A stretch of 8,067 nucleotides of DNA from assembly GCA_027346035.1 (NCBI GenBank), contig DAIESZ010000050.1:1-8067 (forward strand). The letters are read 5' to 3'. Shown here piece after piece: positions 1-7,118 of the stretch (position 1 is the stretch's first letter; the number at the start of each line of letters is the position of its first letter). Made by a program: the position numbers and the translations under genes. The stretch comes from Propionibacteriaceae bacterium (GTDB lineage: Bacteria; Actinomycetota; Actinomycetes; Propionibacteriales; Propionibacteriaceae). Under the pieces are notes generated by a model. It saw nothing but the letters and a program-made list of their open reading frames with translations, was not told the DNA's origin and searched no databases.

Positions 1-827
1 GGCTTGAACCCCTCGGTGACCAGCTCGTGGCCGGCCATCAGCCGGATCGACGTCGCGACGTTCGACGGGGACGCCGCCACCTGGACGAGGGCGCTGATCA
101 CGTCGAAGTCGAGCGAACGCGGGTAGACCTGGCCGGTCGAGGTGAACACCTGCCCGAACCCGAGGTGCGCGGCGATCCGGTCCTCGAGCTCGGCGAGCTT
201 GCCGGCGTCCCCCTCGAGGAGGTCGAGCATGTCCTGGCTGGTGCCGACCGGGCCCTTGATGCCGCGGGCCGGGTAGCGGCCGATGAGGTCGTCGAGGCGG
301 TCGTGCGCGATGAGCAGTTCGTCGGCGGCGGTGGCGAACCGCTTGCCGAGGGTGGTGATCTGGGCGGCCACGTTGTGGGAGCGCCCGGCGATCGGTCGGT
401 CGGAGTACTGGGCCGCGAGCCGGGTGAGCTCGCCGAGGGTCGTGACGACCCGGCTGCGCACCAGCCGGAGCGAGGCGAGCACCTGCATCTGCTCGACGTT
501 CTCGGTGAGGTCGCGGCTGGTCATGCCCTTGTGCACGTGCTCGTGGCCGGCGAGCGCGTTGAACTCCTCGATCCGGGCCTTGACGTCGTGGCGGGTGACC
601 CGCTCGCGGGCGGCGATCGAGGCGAGGTCGACCTCGTCCAGCACTCCTCGATAGTCGGCGAGCACGGCGTCGGCGTCGTCGCCGCCGAAGTCGACGCCGA
701 GGTCGCGCTGCGCCTCGAGCACCGCGAGCCACAGCCGCCGCTCGGCGACGATCTTGTGCTCGGGCGACCAGATGTCGCGCATGGACGCCGACGCATAGCG
801 TGTGGCCAGGACGTTCGGAACGCTCAT
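1..827 (-). CDS. purB: Adenylosuccinate lyase, N-terminal 275 residues (3' end cut by window edge)
   Basis: Cytosolic lyase of the fumarase/aspartase superfamily. It splits SAICAR to AICAR plus fumarate in IMP synthesis, and adenylosuccinate to AMP plus fumarate in the AMP branch. Read on the minus strand from the ATG at 827-825, the frame stays open to the window edge. It begins MSVPNVLATRYASASMRDIW. Family blocks seen are HEHVHKGMTSRDLTEN (the region carrying the first active-site His and the TS-D motif), GRSHNVAAQITTLGKRFA, YPARGIKGPVGTSQDMLDLL and NVATSIRLMAGHELVTEGF. The RSHN form and the ARGIKGPVG block are typical of actinobacterial PurB. The flexible signature loop with the catalytic Ser (S-S-x-M-P-x-K-x-N-P) lies in the missing C-terminal part. 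A GGAG ribosome site (complement of 833-836) lies 5 nt before the ATG. The gene follows purD by 25 bp with no hairpin between, so the two are probably cotranscribed. Confidence 0.96.
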   Translation of the reverse strand, partial: MSVPNVLATRYASASMRDIWSPEHKIVAERRLWLAVLEAQRDLGVDFGGDDADAVLADYRGVLDEVDLASIAARERVTRHDVKARIEEFNALAGHEHVHKGMTSRDLTENVEQMQVLASLRLVRSRVVTTLGELTRLAAQYSDRPIAGRSHNVAAQITTLGKRFATAADELLIAHDRLDDLIGRYPARGIKGPVGTSQDMLDLLEGDAGKLAELEDRIAAHLGFGQVFTSTGQVYPRSLDFDVISALVQVAASPSNVATSIRLMAGHELVTEGFK

Positions 828-852
828 GGGTTCTCCGTTCACGGGATGGGCG

Positions 853-2139
853 TCACAGGGTGGTGATCGCGGGGGCCGTCAGGGCCGACAGGGCGATGTC
901 GTCGCGGTGGAACCCGCCGGGGAAGTCGACGCGCGCCACCATCGCGTAGGCCGCCGCGCGTGCCGCCGTCAGGTCGTCGCCCCGGGCGACCACGGTGAGC
1001 ACCCGGCCGCCGGAGGCGATGAGGCGTCCCTGGTCGTCGAGGGCGGTACCCGCGTGCACGACGTGGGCGGTGTCGGTGTCGTCGGGCAGGGTGATCGGCG
1101 CGCCCTTCTCGGGAGTGCCCGGGTAACCCTTGGCCGCGAGCACGACGCCGACCGCGGCGCCATCGTGCCACGCGAGCGGGCCCATCTCGGCGAGGCGACC
1201 GGAGCCCGCCGCGTACAGCAGCGGGCCCAGCGGCGTCGCGAGCTGCGGGATCAGCACCTGGGTCTCGGGATCGCCGAAACGGGCGTTGAACTCGACCACC
1301 CGCAGTCCCCGCGACGTCAGGGCCAGCCCGGCGTACAGCAGCCCGACGAACGGGATGCCGCGGCGCGCCAGTTCGGCGATCGTCGGCTCGATCACCGTGC
1401 GCTGCACGGTCTCGACGAGGGACGCCGGCGCCCACGGCAAGGGCGAGTAGGCACCCATGCCGCCCGTGTTCGGACCCTGATCGCCGTCGCCGACCCGCTT
1501 GAAGTCCTGCGCCGGGCGCATCGGCAGCGCCACCGAGCCGTCGGTGACCGCGAACAGGCTCACCTCGGGACCGTCGAGATACTCCTCGATCACCACCCGC
1601 TCGCACGACGCCGCATGGGCCAGCGCCGCGTCGCGGTCGTCGGTGACGACCACGCCCTTGCCGGCCGCCAGGCCGTCGTCCTTGACCACGTAGGGCGCCA
1701 CGAACTCGTCGAGCGCGGCCGCCGCCTCCTGGGGGGTCGTGCACACCCGCGAGGCGGCGGTCGGGACGCCGGCGGCGTCCATGATCTGCTTGGCGAACGC
1801 CTTGCTGCCCTCGATCCGGGCGGCGGCCCGCGACGGGCCGAACACGACGAACCCGGCGGCGCGCAGCACGTCGGCGACCCCCGCGACCAGGGGCGCCTCG
1901 GGTCCGATGACGACGAGGTCGGCGCCGATCTCGCGGGCCAGCGCCGCGAGGGCCTCGCCGTCGAGCGGGTCGACCTCGTGATTGGTGGCGATCCGCGCGG
2001 TGCCCGGGTTACCGGGCGCGCAGTGCAGCGCGGTGACCGCGGGGTCGCGGGCCAGGCCGAGCGCCAGGGCGTGCTCGCGGCCGCCGTTGCCGACGACCAG
2101 GACGGTGGCCGGGGTGTTCACGATCGTCGGGGAACTCAC
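853..2139 (-). CDS. purD: Phosphoribosylamine--glycine ligase (GAR synthetase)
   Basis: Cytosolic ATP-grasp enzyme for the second step of IMP synthesis: 5-phosphoribosylamine + glycine + ATP gives GAR + ADP + Pi. The 428 residues match the usual single-domain length, with no PurM/PurN fusion. Motifs: N-terminal nucleotide-type fold GNGGREHA (17-24), IGPEAPL (78-84), ATP-grasp loop KDDGLAAGKGV (153-163), EEYLDGPEVS (185-194), GGMGAYSP (226-233) and the PROSITE-type signature RFGDPETQ (287-294). The C-terminal part carries GVVLAAKGYPG (331-341). The first in-frame start is a GTG at 2139. It has no Shine-Dalgarno sequence, but a TAGGCT -10 box lies 6 nt upstream, so the mRNA may be leaderless. 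The next in-frame GTG (codon 7) also lacks a ribosome site. It is first gene of the purD-purB unit and diverges from the threonine exporter gene. Confidence 0.97.
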   Translation of the reverse strand: MSSPTIVNTPATVLVVGNGGREHALALGLARDPAVTALHCAPGNPGTARIATNHEVDPLDGEALAALAREIGADLVVIGPEAPLVAGVADVLRAAGFVVFGPSRAAARIEGSKAFAKQIMDAAGVPTAASRVCTTPQEAAAALDEFVAPYVVKDDGLAAGKGVVVTDDRDAALAHAASCERVVIEEYLDGPEVSLFAVTDGSVALPMRPAQDFKRVGDGDQGPNTGGMGAYSPLPWAPASLVETVQRTVIEPTIAELARRGIPFVGLLYAGLALTSRGLRVVEFNARFGDPETQVLIPQLATPLGPLLYAAGSGRLAEMGPLAWHDGAAVGVVLAAKGYPGTPEKGAPITLPDDTDTAHVVHAGTALDDQGRLIASGGRVLTVVARGDDLTAARAAAYAMVARVDFPGGFHRDDIALSALTAPAITTL

Positions 2140-2145
2140 GGGCCG

Positions 2146-2151
2146 AGCCTA
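2146..2151 (-). promoter_or_regulatory. purD -10 box placed for a leaderless transcript
   Basis: On the minus strand TAGGCT fits TANNNT. It is followed by 6 nt (CGGCCC) and then the purD GTG, so transcription would begin at or within a base of the start codon. No TTGACA-like -35 lies 17 bp upstream, which is common in GC-rich actinobacteria. No Shine-Dalgarno sequence is present, which agrees with leaderless initiation. Confidence 0.5.
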
Positions 2152-2178
2152 CCGAGCCCCGTCCCGGCCGCGCGCGGG

Positions 2179-2198
2179 CGGCGTCCACCCGGACGCCG
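2179..2198. repeat. Perfect inverted repeat in the purD/thrE divergent promoter region
   Basis: CGGCGTCC - ACCC - GGACGCCG: 8-bp perfect arms with a 4-bp centre. It lies upstream of both candidate -10 boxes (purD at 2146-2151, exporter at 2208-2213). Any transcript from those boxes would not contain it, so it would act as a DNA site rather than an RNA hairpin. It covers the -35 position of the exporter promoter. It could be an operator for an unknown regulator, or chance in GC-rich DNA. Confidence 0.3.
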
Positions 2199-2207
2199 GC
2201 GACGGCG

Positions 2208-2213
2208 TAGCGT
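2208..2213 (+). promoter_or_regulatory. Possible -10 box of the threonine/serine exporter gene
   Basis: TAGCGT fits TANNNT and would give a transcript with a leader of about 30 nt containing GGAG (2235-2238). No clear -35 is present. The call rests on this one hexamer and its position. Confidence 0.3.
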
Positions 2214-2250
2214 TGGCCCCGACCACGACACCCCGGAGCCAGCTGCACAG

Positions 2251-3609
2251 ATGTCCGCCGACGAGCCGACGACCCCGACACCCGATCCCGCCTGCTTCGG
2301 TGACCAGGAGTTCGAGGACGCCCTCGAACCGGTGCACCTCATCAGGCGCTCCGCCGTCGTGCTGCGCGCCGGGGTGCTGATGCTCGGCGCCGGGACCAGT
2401 TCGCTGCGGGTGCGCCAGCTGATGCGCACCGTCGCGCGGGCCGTCGGACTCGACGAGATGCAGGCCCAGATCACCTTTTCCGACATCGCGCTCACGGTGT
2501 CGCGCCGCGGCATCTTCCGCACCCAGGTCGGCGAGATCGCGAGCCCCGGCGTCAACGCGCACCGGATCGCGATGCTGCACGAGCTGAACTCCACCCTGGC
2601 CGACCAGGTGACCGCCACCGAGATCGACGACGTCCTCGACCGGATCGAGCACACCACACGGCTCTACCCCGAATGGCTCGTCACGGTGTGGGTGGCGGTG
2701 GCCTGCGCGTCGGTCGCGGTGCTCACCGGCGGCTCGTGGCGCGAGGTCGTCGCCGTGCTGCCGGCGTCCGCGGTGTCGTTCCTCGTCTACCGGTTCCTGG
2801 GACGCCGCCAGGTGAACCTGCTGCCCACCGTGCTGGTCGCCTCCGCCAGCGCCACCGGAGGGTTCACCCTGGTCGCGGCGCTGCTCACCGCCGTCCTGGG
2901 GACGCCGTCGCCGCGGCTGGCCGCCGGCTTCATCTGCGCGGCGATCTACCTGGTGCCCGGCTTCCCTCTGGTCACAGGCGGCCTCGACCTCACCCGGATC
3001 GACCTGAACGCCGGCCTCCCGCGGGTCACCTACGCCGCGATGGTCATGCTGTCGATCACCATCGGCGTGTGGATCGTCTCCGGTCTGGCGGGAATCTCAC
3101 CCGTCCCCGTGCCGGCCCTCAACGGGCCCCCCGCGCTCGTGTGGCTCGCGCTGGTGGCGGCCAGCTTCCTCGCGGTTGCCGGCTGGGCGACCATGTTCAA
3201 CAGCCCGTGGCCGATGGCGCTGGCGTCCGGCGTCGTCGCGGTCATCGCGAACGTGCCCCGGCTGCTCCTGCTGCAGCACGGCGTGTCGAACCACATCGCG
3301 ACCTTCGTCGGGTGCGTGATCATCGGGCTCGCCTGCCACCTCGCCGGCGTCTGGTTCAAGATGACCAAGATCATCATGACCGTGCCGACCATGCTGGTGA
3401 TGATCCCCGGGTCGTCGGCGCTGCGCACCCTCATCTACTTCGACCAGGCCGACGTCGTCCAGGCCATGCGCAACGCGATCGCCACCGTGCTCGCGGTGAT
3501 CGCCATGGTCGCCGGGCTGTCCGCGGCCCGGATGCTCACCGATCCCGAGTGGGCCTTCACCCGTCCCGACCCGCCCCACCTCGGCCTGCGCGCCCTCCGG
3601 CGTCCCTGA
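2251..3609 (+). CDS. thrE: Threonine/serine exporter, ThrE family (fused two-domain form)
   Basis: Predicted inner-membrane exporter of threonine and serine, named after ThrE of Corynebacterium glutamicum. The 452 residues combine the two family domains, split in Enterobacteria as YjjP and YjjB. Residues about 30-140 are the soluble N-terminal part of the first domain (ThrE, formerly DUF1212), including RSAVVLRAGVLMLGAGTSSL and VGLDEMQAQITFSDIALTVS. Hydrophobic spans follow at about 142-160, 164-182, 191-216, 223-243 and 260-281. The second domain (formerly DUF3815) starts near 294, with spans about 294-312, 321-341, 347-366, 371-388 and 407-427. Conserved-looking loops are LVPGFPLVTGGLDL (234-247) and MLVMIPGSSALR (381-392). 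No signal peptide is seen. The ATG at 2251 gives the normal N-terminus; GGAG at 2235-2238 is 12 nt away, a rather long spacing. The frame stays open far upstream, but only opposite purD. Substrate is inferred from family. Confidence 0.9.
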   Translation: MSADEPTTPTPDPACFGDQEFEDALEPVHLIRRSAVVLRAGVLMLGAGTSSLRVRQLMRTVARAVGLDEMQAQITFSDIALTVSRRGIFRTQVGEIASPGVNAHRIAMLHELNSTLADQVTATEIDDVLDRIEHTTRLYPEWLVTVWVAVACASVAVLTGGSWREVVAVLPASAVSFLVYRFLGRRQVNLLPTVLVASASATGGFTLVAALLTAVLGTPSPRLAAGFICAAIYLVPGFPLVTGGLDLTRIDLNAGLPRVTYAAMVMLSITIGVWIVSGLAGISPVPVPALNGPPALVWLALVAASFLAVAGWATMFNSPWPMALASGVVAVIANVPRLLLLQHGVSNHIATFVGCVIIGLACHLAGVWFKMTKIIMTVPTMLVMIPGSSALRTLIYFDQADVVQAMRNAIATVLAVIAMVAGLSAARMLTDPEWAFTRPDPPHLGLRALRRP

Positions 3610-3628
3610 CCCGCCGGACGCCGCGCCC

Positions 3629-3652
3629 TTCCGGGTCGACCACGACCCGGAA
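3629..3652 (+). terminator. Strong hairpin after thrE, no U-tract
   Basis: TTCCGGGTCG - ACCA - CGACCCGGAA is a perfect 10-bp stem with a 4-nt loop, 19 nt after the thrE stop. No run of T follows on either strand. It is a candidate U-less intrinsic terminator of the kind proposed in actinobacteria, or an mRNA 3'-end protector that allows some read-through into the next gene. Confidence 0.6.
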
Positions 3653-3669
3653 CCGCGCGGTGTCTGCTC

Positions 3670-3708
3670 GGAGGTGACGCCCCCGTGCGGCAGACTGATC
3701 GCCCATGA
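3670..3708 (+). CDS. Seven-codon mini-ORF with strong ribosome site, overlapping the MFS start
   Basis: GGAGGTGA at 3670-3677 is an 8-nt perfect complement to the 16S anti-Shine-Dalgarno sequence. It lies 7 nt before a GTG at 3685. That frame reads seven codons (M-R-Q-T-D-R-P when started with Met) and stops at TGA 3706-3708, overlapping the ATG 3705-3707 of the MFS exporter as ATGA. This layout is typical of translational coupling: ribosomes ending the short peptide could restart on the exporter, which has no ribosome site of its own. The coding part is 3685-3708; the listed range includes the ribosome site. It needs a transcript that starts before 3670, for example thrE read-through. The peptide itself may have no function. 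Confidence 0.4.
   Translation, partial: GGDAPVRQTDRP
3691..3696 (+). promoter_or_regulatory. Possible -10 box for a leaderless MFS transcript
   Basis: CAGACT differs from TANNNT only at the first base. It is followed by 8 nt and then the ATG at 3705, so the mRNA could start at the initiation codon. This is an alternative to the coupled mini-ORF model, which uses the same bases as coding sequence; both could operate on different transcripts. Confidence 0.35.
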
Positions 3709-4982
3709 GCGCCGCCCCGGTCCAGGAGATCTCGCACGTCGGCGGCGTCCGCAGCGGAAACTTCCTGCGCTTCTGGACGGGCCAGACGCTGGCCCAGTTC
3801 GGGGCCAGGCTGGCGGCGGTCGCCCTGCCGGTGCTGGCGGTCGAGTTGCTGTCGGCGTCCGAGCAGGACCTCGGCTACCTCAACGCCGCCCAGACCGCCG
3901 CGTTCCTCATCGTCGGCCTGCCCGCCGGCGCGTGGATCGACCGATGGTTCAAGCGGCGCACGATGATCTTCGCGGACCTGCTGCGCTTCGTCGCCTCATT
4001 CGCCGTGCCGCTGCTGTGGTTCACCGGCCACCTGCAGATCTGGCACCTGTACCTCGTCGGTGGCATCGTCGGGATCGCCAGCGTGTTCTTCGACGTGGCC
4101 TACCAGAGCTTCGTCCCCGTGCTGGTTCCCGAGGACGAGATCGGCACGGCCAACGCCCGACTCGAGACGACCTCCCAGATCGCCACGATGGGCGGGCCGG
4201 CGCTCGGCGGGCTGGCGCTCAAGGTGATGAGCGCCCCGTTCCTGATGCTCGCCGACGCGTTCGGCTACCTCGCCAGCGTGGTGTTCCTCAGCCTCACCCG
4301 CGACGACGAGCACGGCTACCGCACCGCCCTGCACGAAGCACACCCGCCGCAGGAACGTTCGCTGGTGCGGGAGATCCGCGAGGGCCTCGACTTCGTCGTC
4401 TCCCAACCGGCGCTGCGCCGGATCGTCACCTGCACAGGACTGTCGAACCTGTTCGCCACCATGGGCTTCACGCTCGTACCCCTGCTCGTGCTGCGCCAAA
4501 TCGGCCTGTCACCGTTCCTCTACGGAGTCGTGATGACCGCCTCGAGCGTGGGCGGCGCCGTAGGTGCGTCGATCACCCCCGCCCTGCAGCGACGCCTCCC
4601 GGGCGGGTCGGTCATGCGGATCGGGATCCTCGTCGCGTTCGCGGCCGGCCTCCTGCAGCCGCTCGCGGGCGTCCTCGGTGACAAGTGGCTGGCGTTCGCC
4701 GCGCTGGTGGTCGCCGATCTCGTGCTGTCGGTGGGCGTGCTCGTCTACAACATCACTCAGGTGAGCCTGCGCCAGCGGCTGTGTCCCAAGAACCTTCTGG
4801 GGCGGATGAACGCGTCGGTGCGCTTCGTGGTGTGGGGCGTGCTGCCGATCTCGGCGCTGGCCGGCGGCTGGCTGGGCCAGCACCTGGGGCTGATGCCCAC
4901 CATGTGGCTCGCGGCCGGCGGCGCGATCACCGCCATCGTCCCGCTGCTCGGCATCGACCGGCATCTGCCGGCGTCCACCTGA
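3705..4982 (+). CDS. MFS exporter, MFS_3 (EntS/macrolide-efflux-like) type
   Basis: Predicted inner-membrane proton-driven exporter of 425 residues with about 12 membrane spans. Two six-span halves are joined by a polar, charged loop (about 198-230, with TRDDEHGYR and SLVREIREGLDF). The first half has RFWTGQTLAQFGARLAAVALPVLAVEL (22-48) and the motif-A loop GAWIDRWFKRRTM (75-87) between spans 2 and 3. The block VPEDEIGTANARLETTSQIA, then TMGGPALGG (141-169), is diagnostic of the MFS_3 family. The second half has TQVSLRQRLCPKNLLGRMNA (351-370), also typical. Family members export siderophores, macrolides and other drugs; nothing here fixes the substrate. The ATG at 3705 is the first possible start, since in-frame stops lie at 3675 and 3696. 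It has no ribosome site of its own at normal distance. It converges with the YciI gene, the two stop codons being 2 bp apart. Confidence 0.9.
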   Translation: MSAAPVQEISHVGGVRSGNFLRFWTGQTLAQFGARLAAVALPVLAVELLSASEQDLGYLNAAQTAAFLIVGLPAGAWIDRWFKRRTMIFADLLRFVASFAVPLLWFTGHLQIWHLYLVGGIVGIASVFFDVAYQSFVPVLVPEDEIGTANARLETTSQIATMGGPALGGLALKVMSAPFLMLADAFGYLASVVFLSLTRDDEHGYRTALHEAHPPQERSLVREIREGLDFVVSQPALRRIVTCTGLSNLFATMGFTLVPLLVLRQIGLSPFLYGVVMTASSVGGAVGASITPALQRRLPGGSVMRIGILVAFAAGLLQPLAGVLGDKWLAFAALVVADLVLSVGVLVYNITQVSLRQRLCPKNLLGRMNASVRFVVWGVLPISALAGGWLGQHLGLMPTMWLAAGGAITAIVPLLGIDRHLPAST

Positions 4983-4984
4983 GG

Positions 4985-5287
4985 CTACTTGTCCGCCCGG
5001 TACTGCGTGAGGGCGTCGCACGTCTTGCTCGGCACGAACTCGGTGATCCGGTGCTCGACCAGGCCGTCCCGCACGAACGGTGAGCCCTGGAAATACCGGT
5101 CGATCTCAGCGGCCGACTGGCCCACCGCCAGGATGATCGTCCCCTTGCGCGGCACCTTGCGGCCCGACGCCAGCAGCACCCCCGCGCCGTATCCGTCGTC
5201 GAACCAGGCCCGCTGCTCGTCGAGCATCTCGTCGATGCGCTCGAGGGACGCCGTGTAGGTGAAGTCGATGATGAACAGGTGGGCCAT
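4985..5287 (-). CDS. YciI-family small protein
   Basis: A 100-residue cytosolic protein of the YciI-like fold (ferredoxin-like alpha/beta, dimeric, related to muconolactone isomerase-type barrels). Function is unknown. It begins MAHLFIIDFTY and contains FDDGYGAGVLLASGRKVPRKGTIILAVG (about 30-57) and the family C-terminal block SPFVRDGLVEHRITEF (74-89), which parallels PYVAAGVYEHVSVKPF in E. coli YciI. YciI proteins often keep a His before the G-x-L-L-x-x-G turn, proposed as catalytic. Here that helix reads IDEMLDEQRAWFDD and has no His, so a different or lost activity is possible. The ATG at 5287 is preferred over an upstream in-frame start at 5317 because homology begins at MAHLFI and a TACAGT -10 box sits 6 nt before it. 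It follows purA by 49 bp on the same strand, with a hairpin between. Confidence 0.85.
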   Translation of the reverse strand: MAHLFIIDFTYTASLERIDEMLDEQRAWFDDGYGAGVLLASGRKVPRKGTIILAVGQSAAEIDRYFQGSPFVRDGLVEHRITEFVPSKTCDALTQYRADK

Positions 5288-5293
5288 ACGGTC

Positions 5294-5299
5294 ACTGTA
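5294..5299 (-). promoter_or_regulatory. -10 box for a leaderless yciI-like transcript
   Basis: On the minus strand TACAGT fits TANNNT. It is followed by GACCGT (6 nt) and the ATG at 5287. No Shine-Dalgarno sequence precedes the ATG. The expected start of transcription falls on the A of ATG. It suggests that this gene has its own promoter despite lying behind purA. Confidence 0.5.
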
Positions 5300-5308
5300 G
5301 TGACGCAA

Positions 5309-5324
5309 CCACCCCACGGGGTGG
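5309..5324 (-). terminator. Short hairpin after purA, possible terminator
   Basis: CCACCCC - GT - GGGGTGG on the minus strand (in practice a 6-bp stem with a 4-nt loop), 12 nt after the purA stop. No U-tract follows beyond TT. It could end or trim the purA message just before the separate yciI promoter. Confidence 0.4.
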
Positions 5325-5336
5325 CCGCGACCACAG

Positions 5337-6629
<1,293 letters not shown>

Positions 6630-6635
6630 TCAAGC

Positions 6636-6653
6636 CCGGCCCCCCGGGGCCGG
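6636..6653 (-). promoter_or_regulatory. GC hairpin next to the purA ribosome site
   Basis: CCGGCCCC - GG - GGGGCCGG on the minus strand: 8-bp perfect arms (7-bp stem with a 4-nt loop in practice). It ends 5 nt before the AGGAGG of purA. A stem this stable and this close could hinder ribosome access. It may also act with the upstream hairpin at 6664-6692. Confidence 0.4.
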
Positions 6654-6663
6654 AAACACTCGA

Positions 6664-6692
6664 AGCCCGTTGCGTTCAGGCGCAAGCGGGCT
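6664..6692 (-). promoter_or_regulatory. Hairpin in the purA leader
   Basis: On the minus strand AGCCCG-C-TTGCG, loop CCTGAA, CGCAA-CGGGCT: an 11-bp stem with one bulged base. The 5' arm AGCCCG could instead pair with a second CGGGCT at 6638-6633, beside the purA ribosome site, so two exclusive folds are possible. It could be an attenuator, a mRNA stabiliser, or a terminator for transcripts entering from the ArsR gene. It matches no riboswitch class I recognise. Confidence 0.4.
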
Positions 6693-6703
6693 CTTGCGAG
6701 TAG

Positions 6704-6709
6704 ACGGTA
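6704..6709 (-). promoter_or_regulatory. Possible purA -10 box
   Basis: TACCGT on the minus strand fits TANNNT and sits in GGGGATACCGT. Transcription would start near 6697, giving a leader of about 77 nt that carries both hairpins and the ribosome site. No -35 is evident. Confidence 0.4.
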
Positions 6710-6794
6710 TCCCCGCGTCCCCCGGGAAGGGCACACCGAAGGCCCCGGTGGACGGGATCGTTACCCACTCTTGACCTCGTCCGCGGGCGCCGGA

Positions 6795-7112
6795 TCAGCG
6801 GCGCGCCCGCAGCTCGACGTGGTGATCGATGACCTGGCGGACGAGTTCGACGACGTGCGGATCGTCGACGGTGTAGAACTGGTGCTTGCCCATCCGTCGG
6901 GCGCTGACCAGGCCCGCCAGGCGCAGCTTGGCGAGATGCTGGCTGACCGCCGGGCCGCTGGCCCCGACCAGGCCCGTGAGCTCGGTGACATCACGTTCCT
7001 GCCGTGAGAGGATCCACAACAGGTGCAGTCGGGGCGCGGACGCCAACATCGCGAAGGTGTGGGCGGCGTCGTCCAGAACACCGGCGTCCGGCGTCGACAA
7101 CGGCTCACTCAT
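6795..7112 (-). CDS. ArsR/SmtB-family metal-sensing repressor, alpha5-site type
   Basis: A 105-residue cytosolic winged-helix dimer that would bind DNA as apo-protein and release it on metal binding. The HTH core is RDVTELTGLVGASGPAVSQHLAKLRLAGLV (40-69), and the wing is ARRMGKHQFYTV (71-82). There is no ELCVCD motif in helix 3, so it is not an arsenic/cadmium alpha3 sensor, and it has no Cys at all. The C-terminal helix carries D84-x-H86-x10-H97-x2-E100. This is the exact ligand spacing of the alpha5 site of SmtB (D104, H106, H117, E120), shared in similar form by the CzrA and NmtR lineages; it predicts Zn, Co, Ni or another divalent metal. The ATG at 7112 is preferred. A GTG at 7175 would add 21 residues encoded by the operator DNA. 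No ribosome site is seen except a G-run touching the ATG. It is divergent from the VIT1/CCC1 transporter gene, its likely target. Confidence 0.9.
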   Translation of the reverse strand: MSEPLSTPDAGVLDDAAHTFAMLASAPRLHLLWILSRQERDVTELTGLVGASGPAVSQHLAKLRLAGLVSARRMGKHQFYTVDDPHVVELVRQVIDHHVELRARR

Positions 7113-7118
7113 CCCCCC

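Noticed and set aside
27..866. 279-residue plus-strand frame over purB
   Set aside because: It is antisense to the well-conserved purB frame, which runs off the edge, and has no recognisable domain.
802..2250. Upstream part of the 935-codon frame that contains thrE
   Set aside because: Residues before the ATG at 2251 are antisense to purD and unlike any transporter; ThrE homology begins after 2251.
2673..3677. 334-residue frame overlapping thrE, and a 335-residue frame at 3674-4681 overlapping the MFS gene
   Set aside because: Both are Arg/Pro/Gly-rich off-frame readings of conserved membrane protein genes.
5288..5317. Upstream in-frame start for the YciI gene
   Set aside because: It would add ten residues without family similarity and would place the TACAGT -10 box inside the coding region.
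6630..6659. Nine-codon GTG frame in the purA leader ending in TGA over the AGGAGG
   Set aside because: It lacks any ribosome site, and its codons are simply the GC hairpin. It is noted only because its stop overlaps the purA ribosome site.
6734..6750. CACCG/CGGTG inverted repeat after arsR
   Set aside because: A 5-bp stem with a 7-nt loop and no U-tract is expected by chance at this GC content; not called as a terminator.
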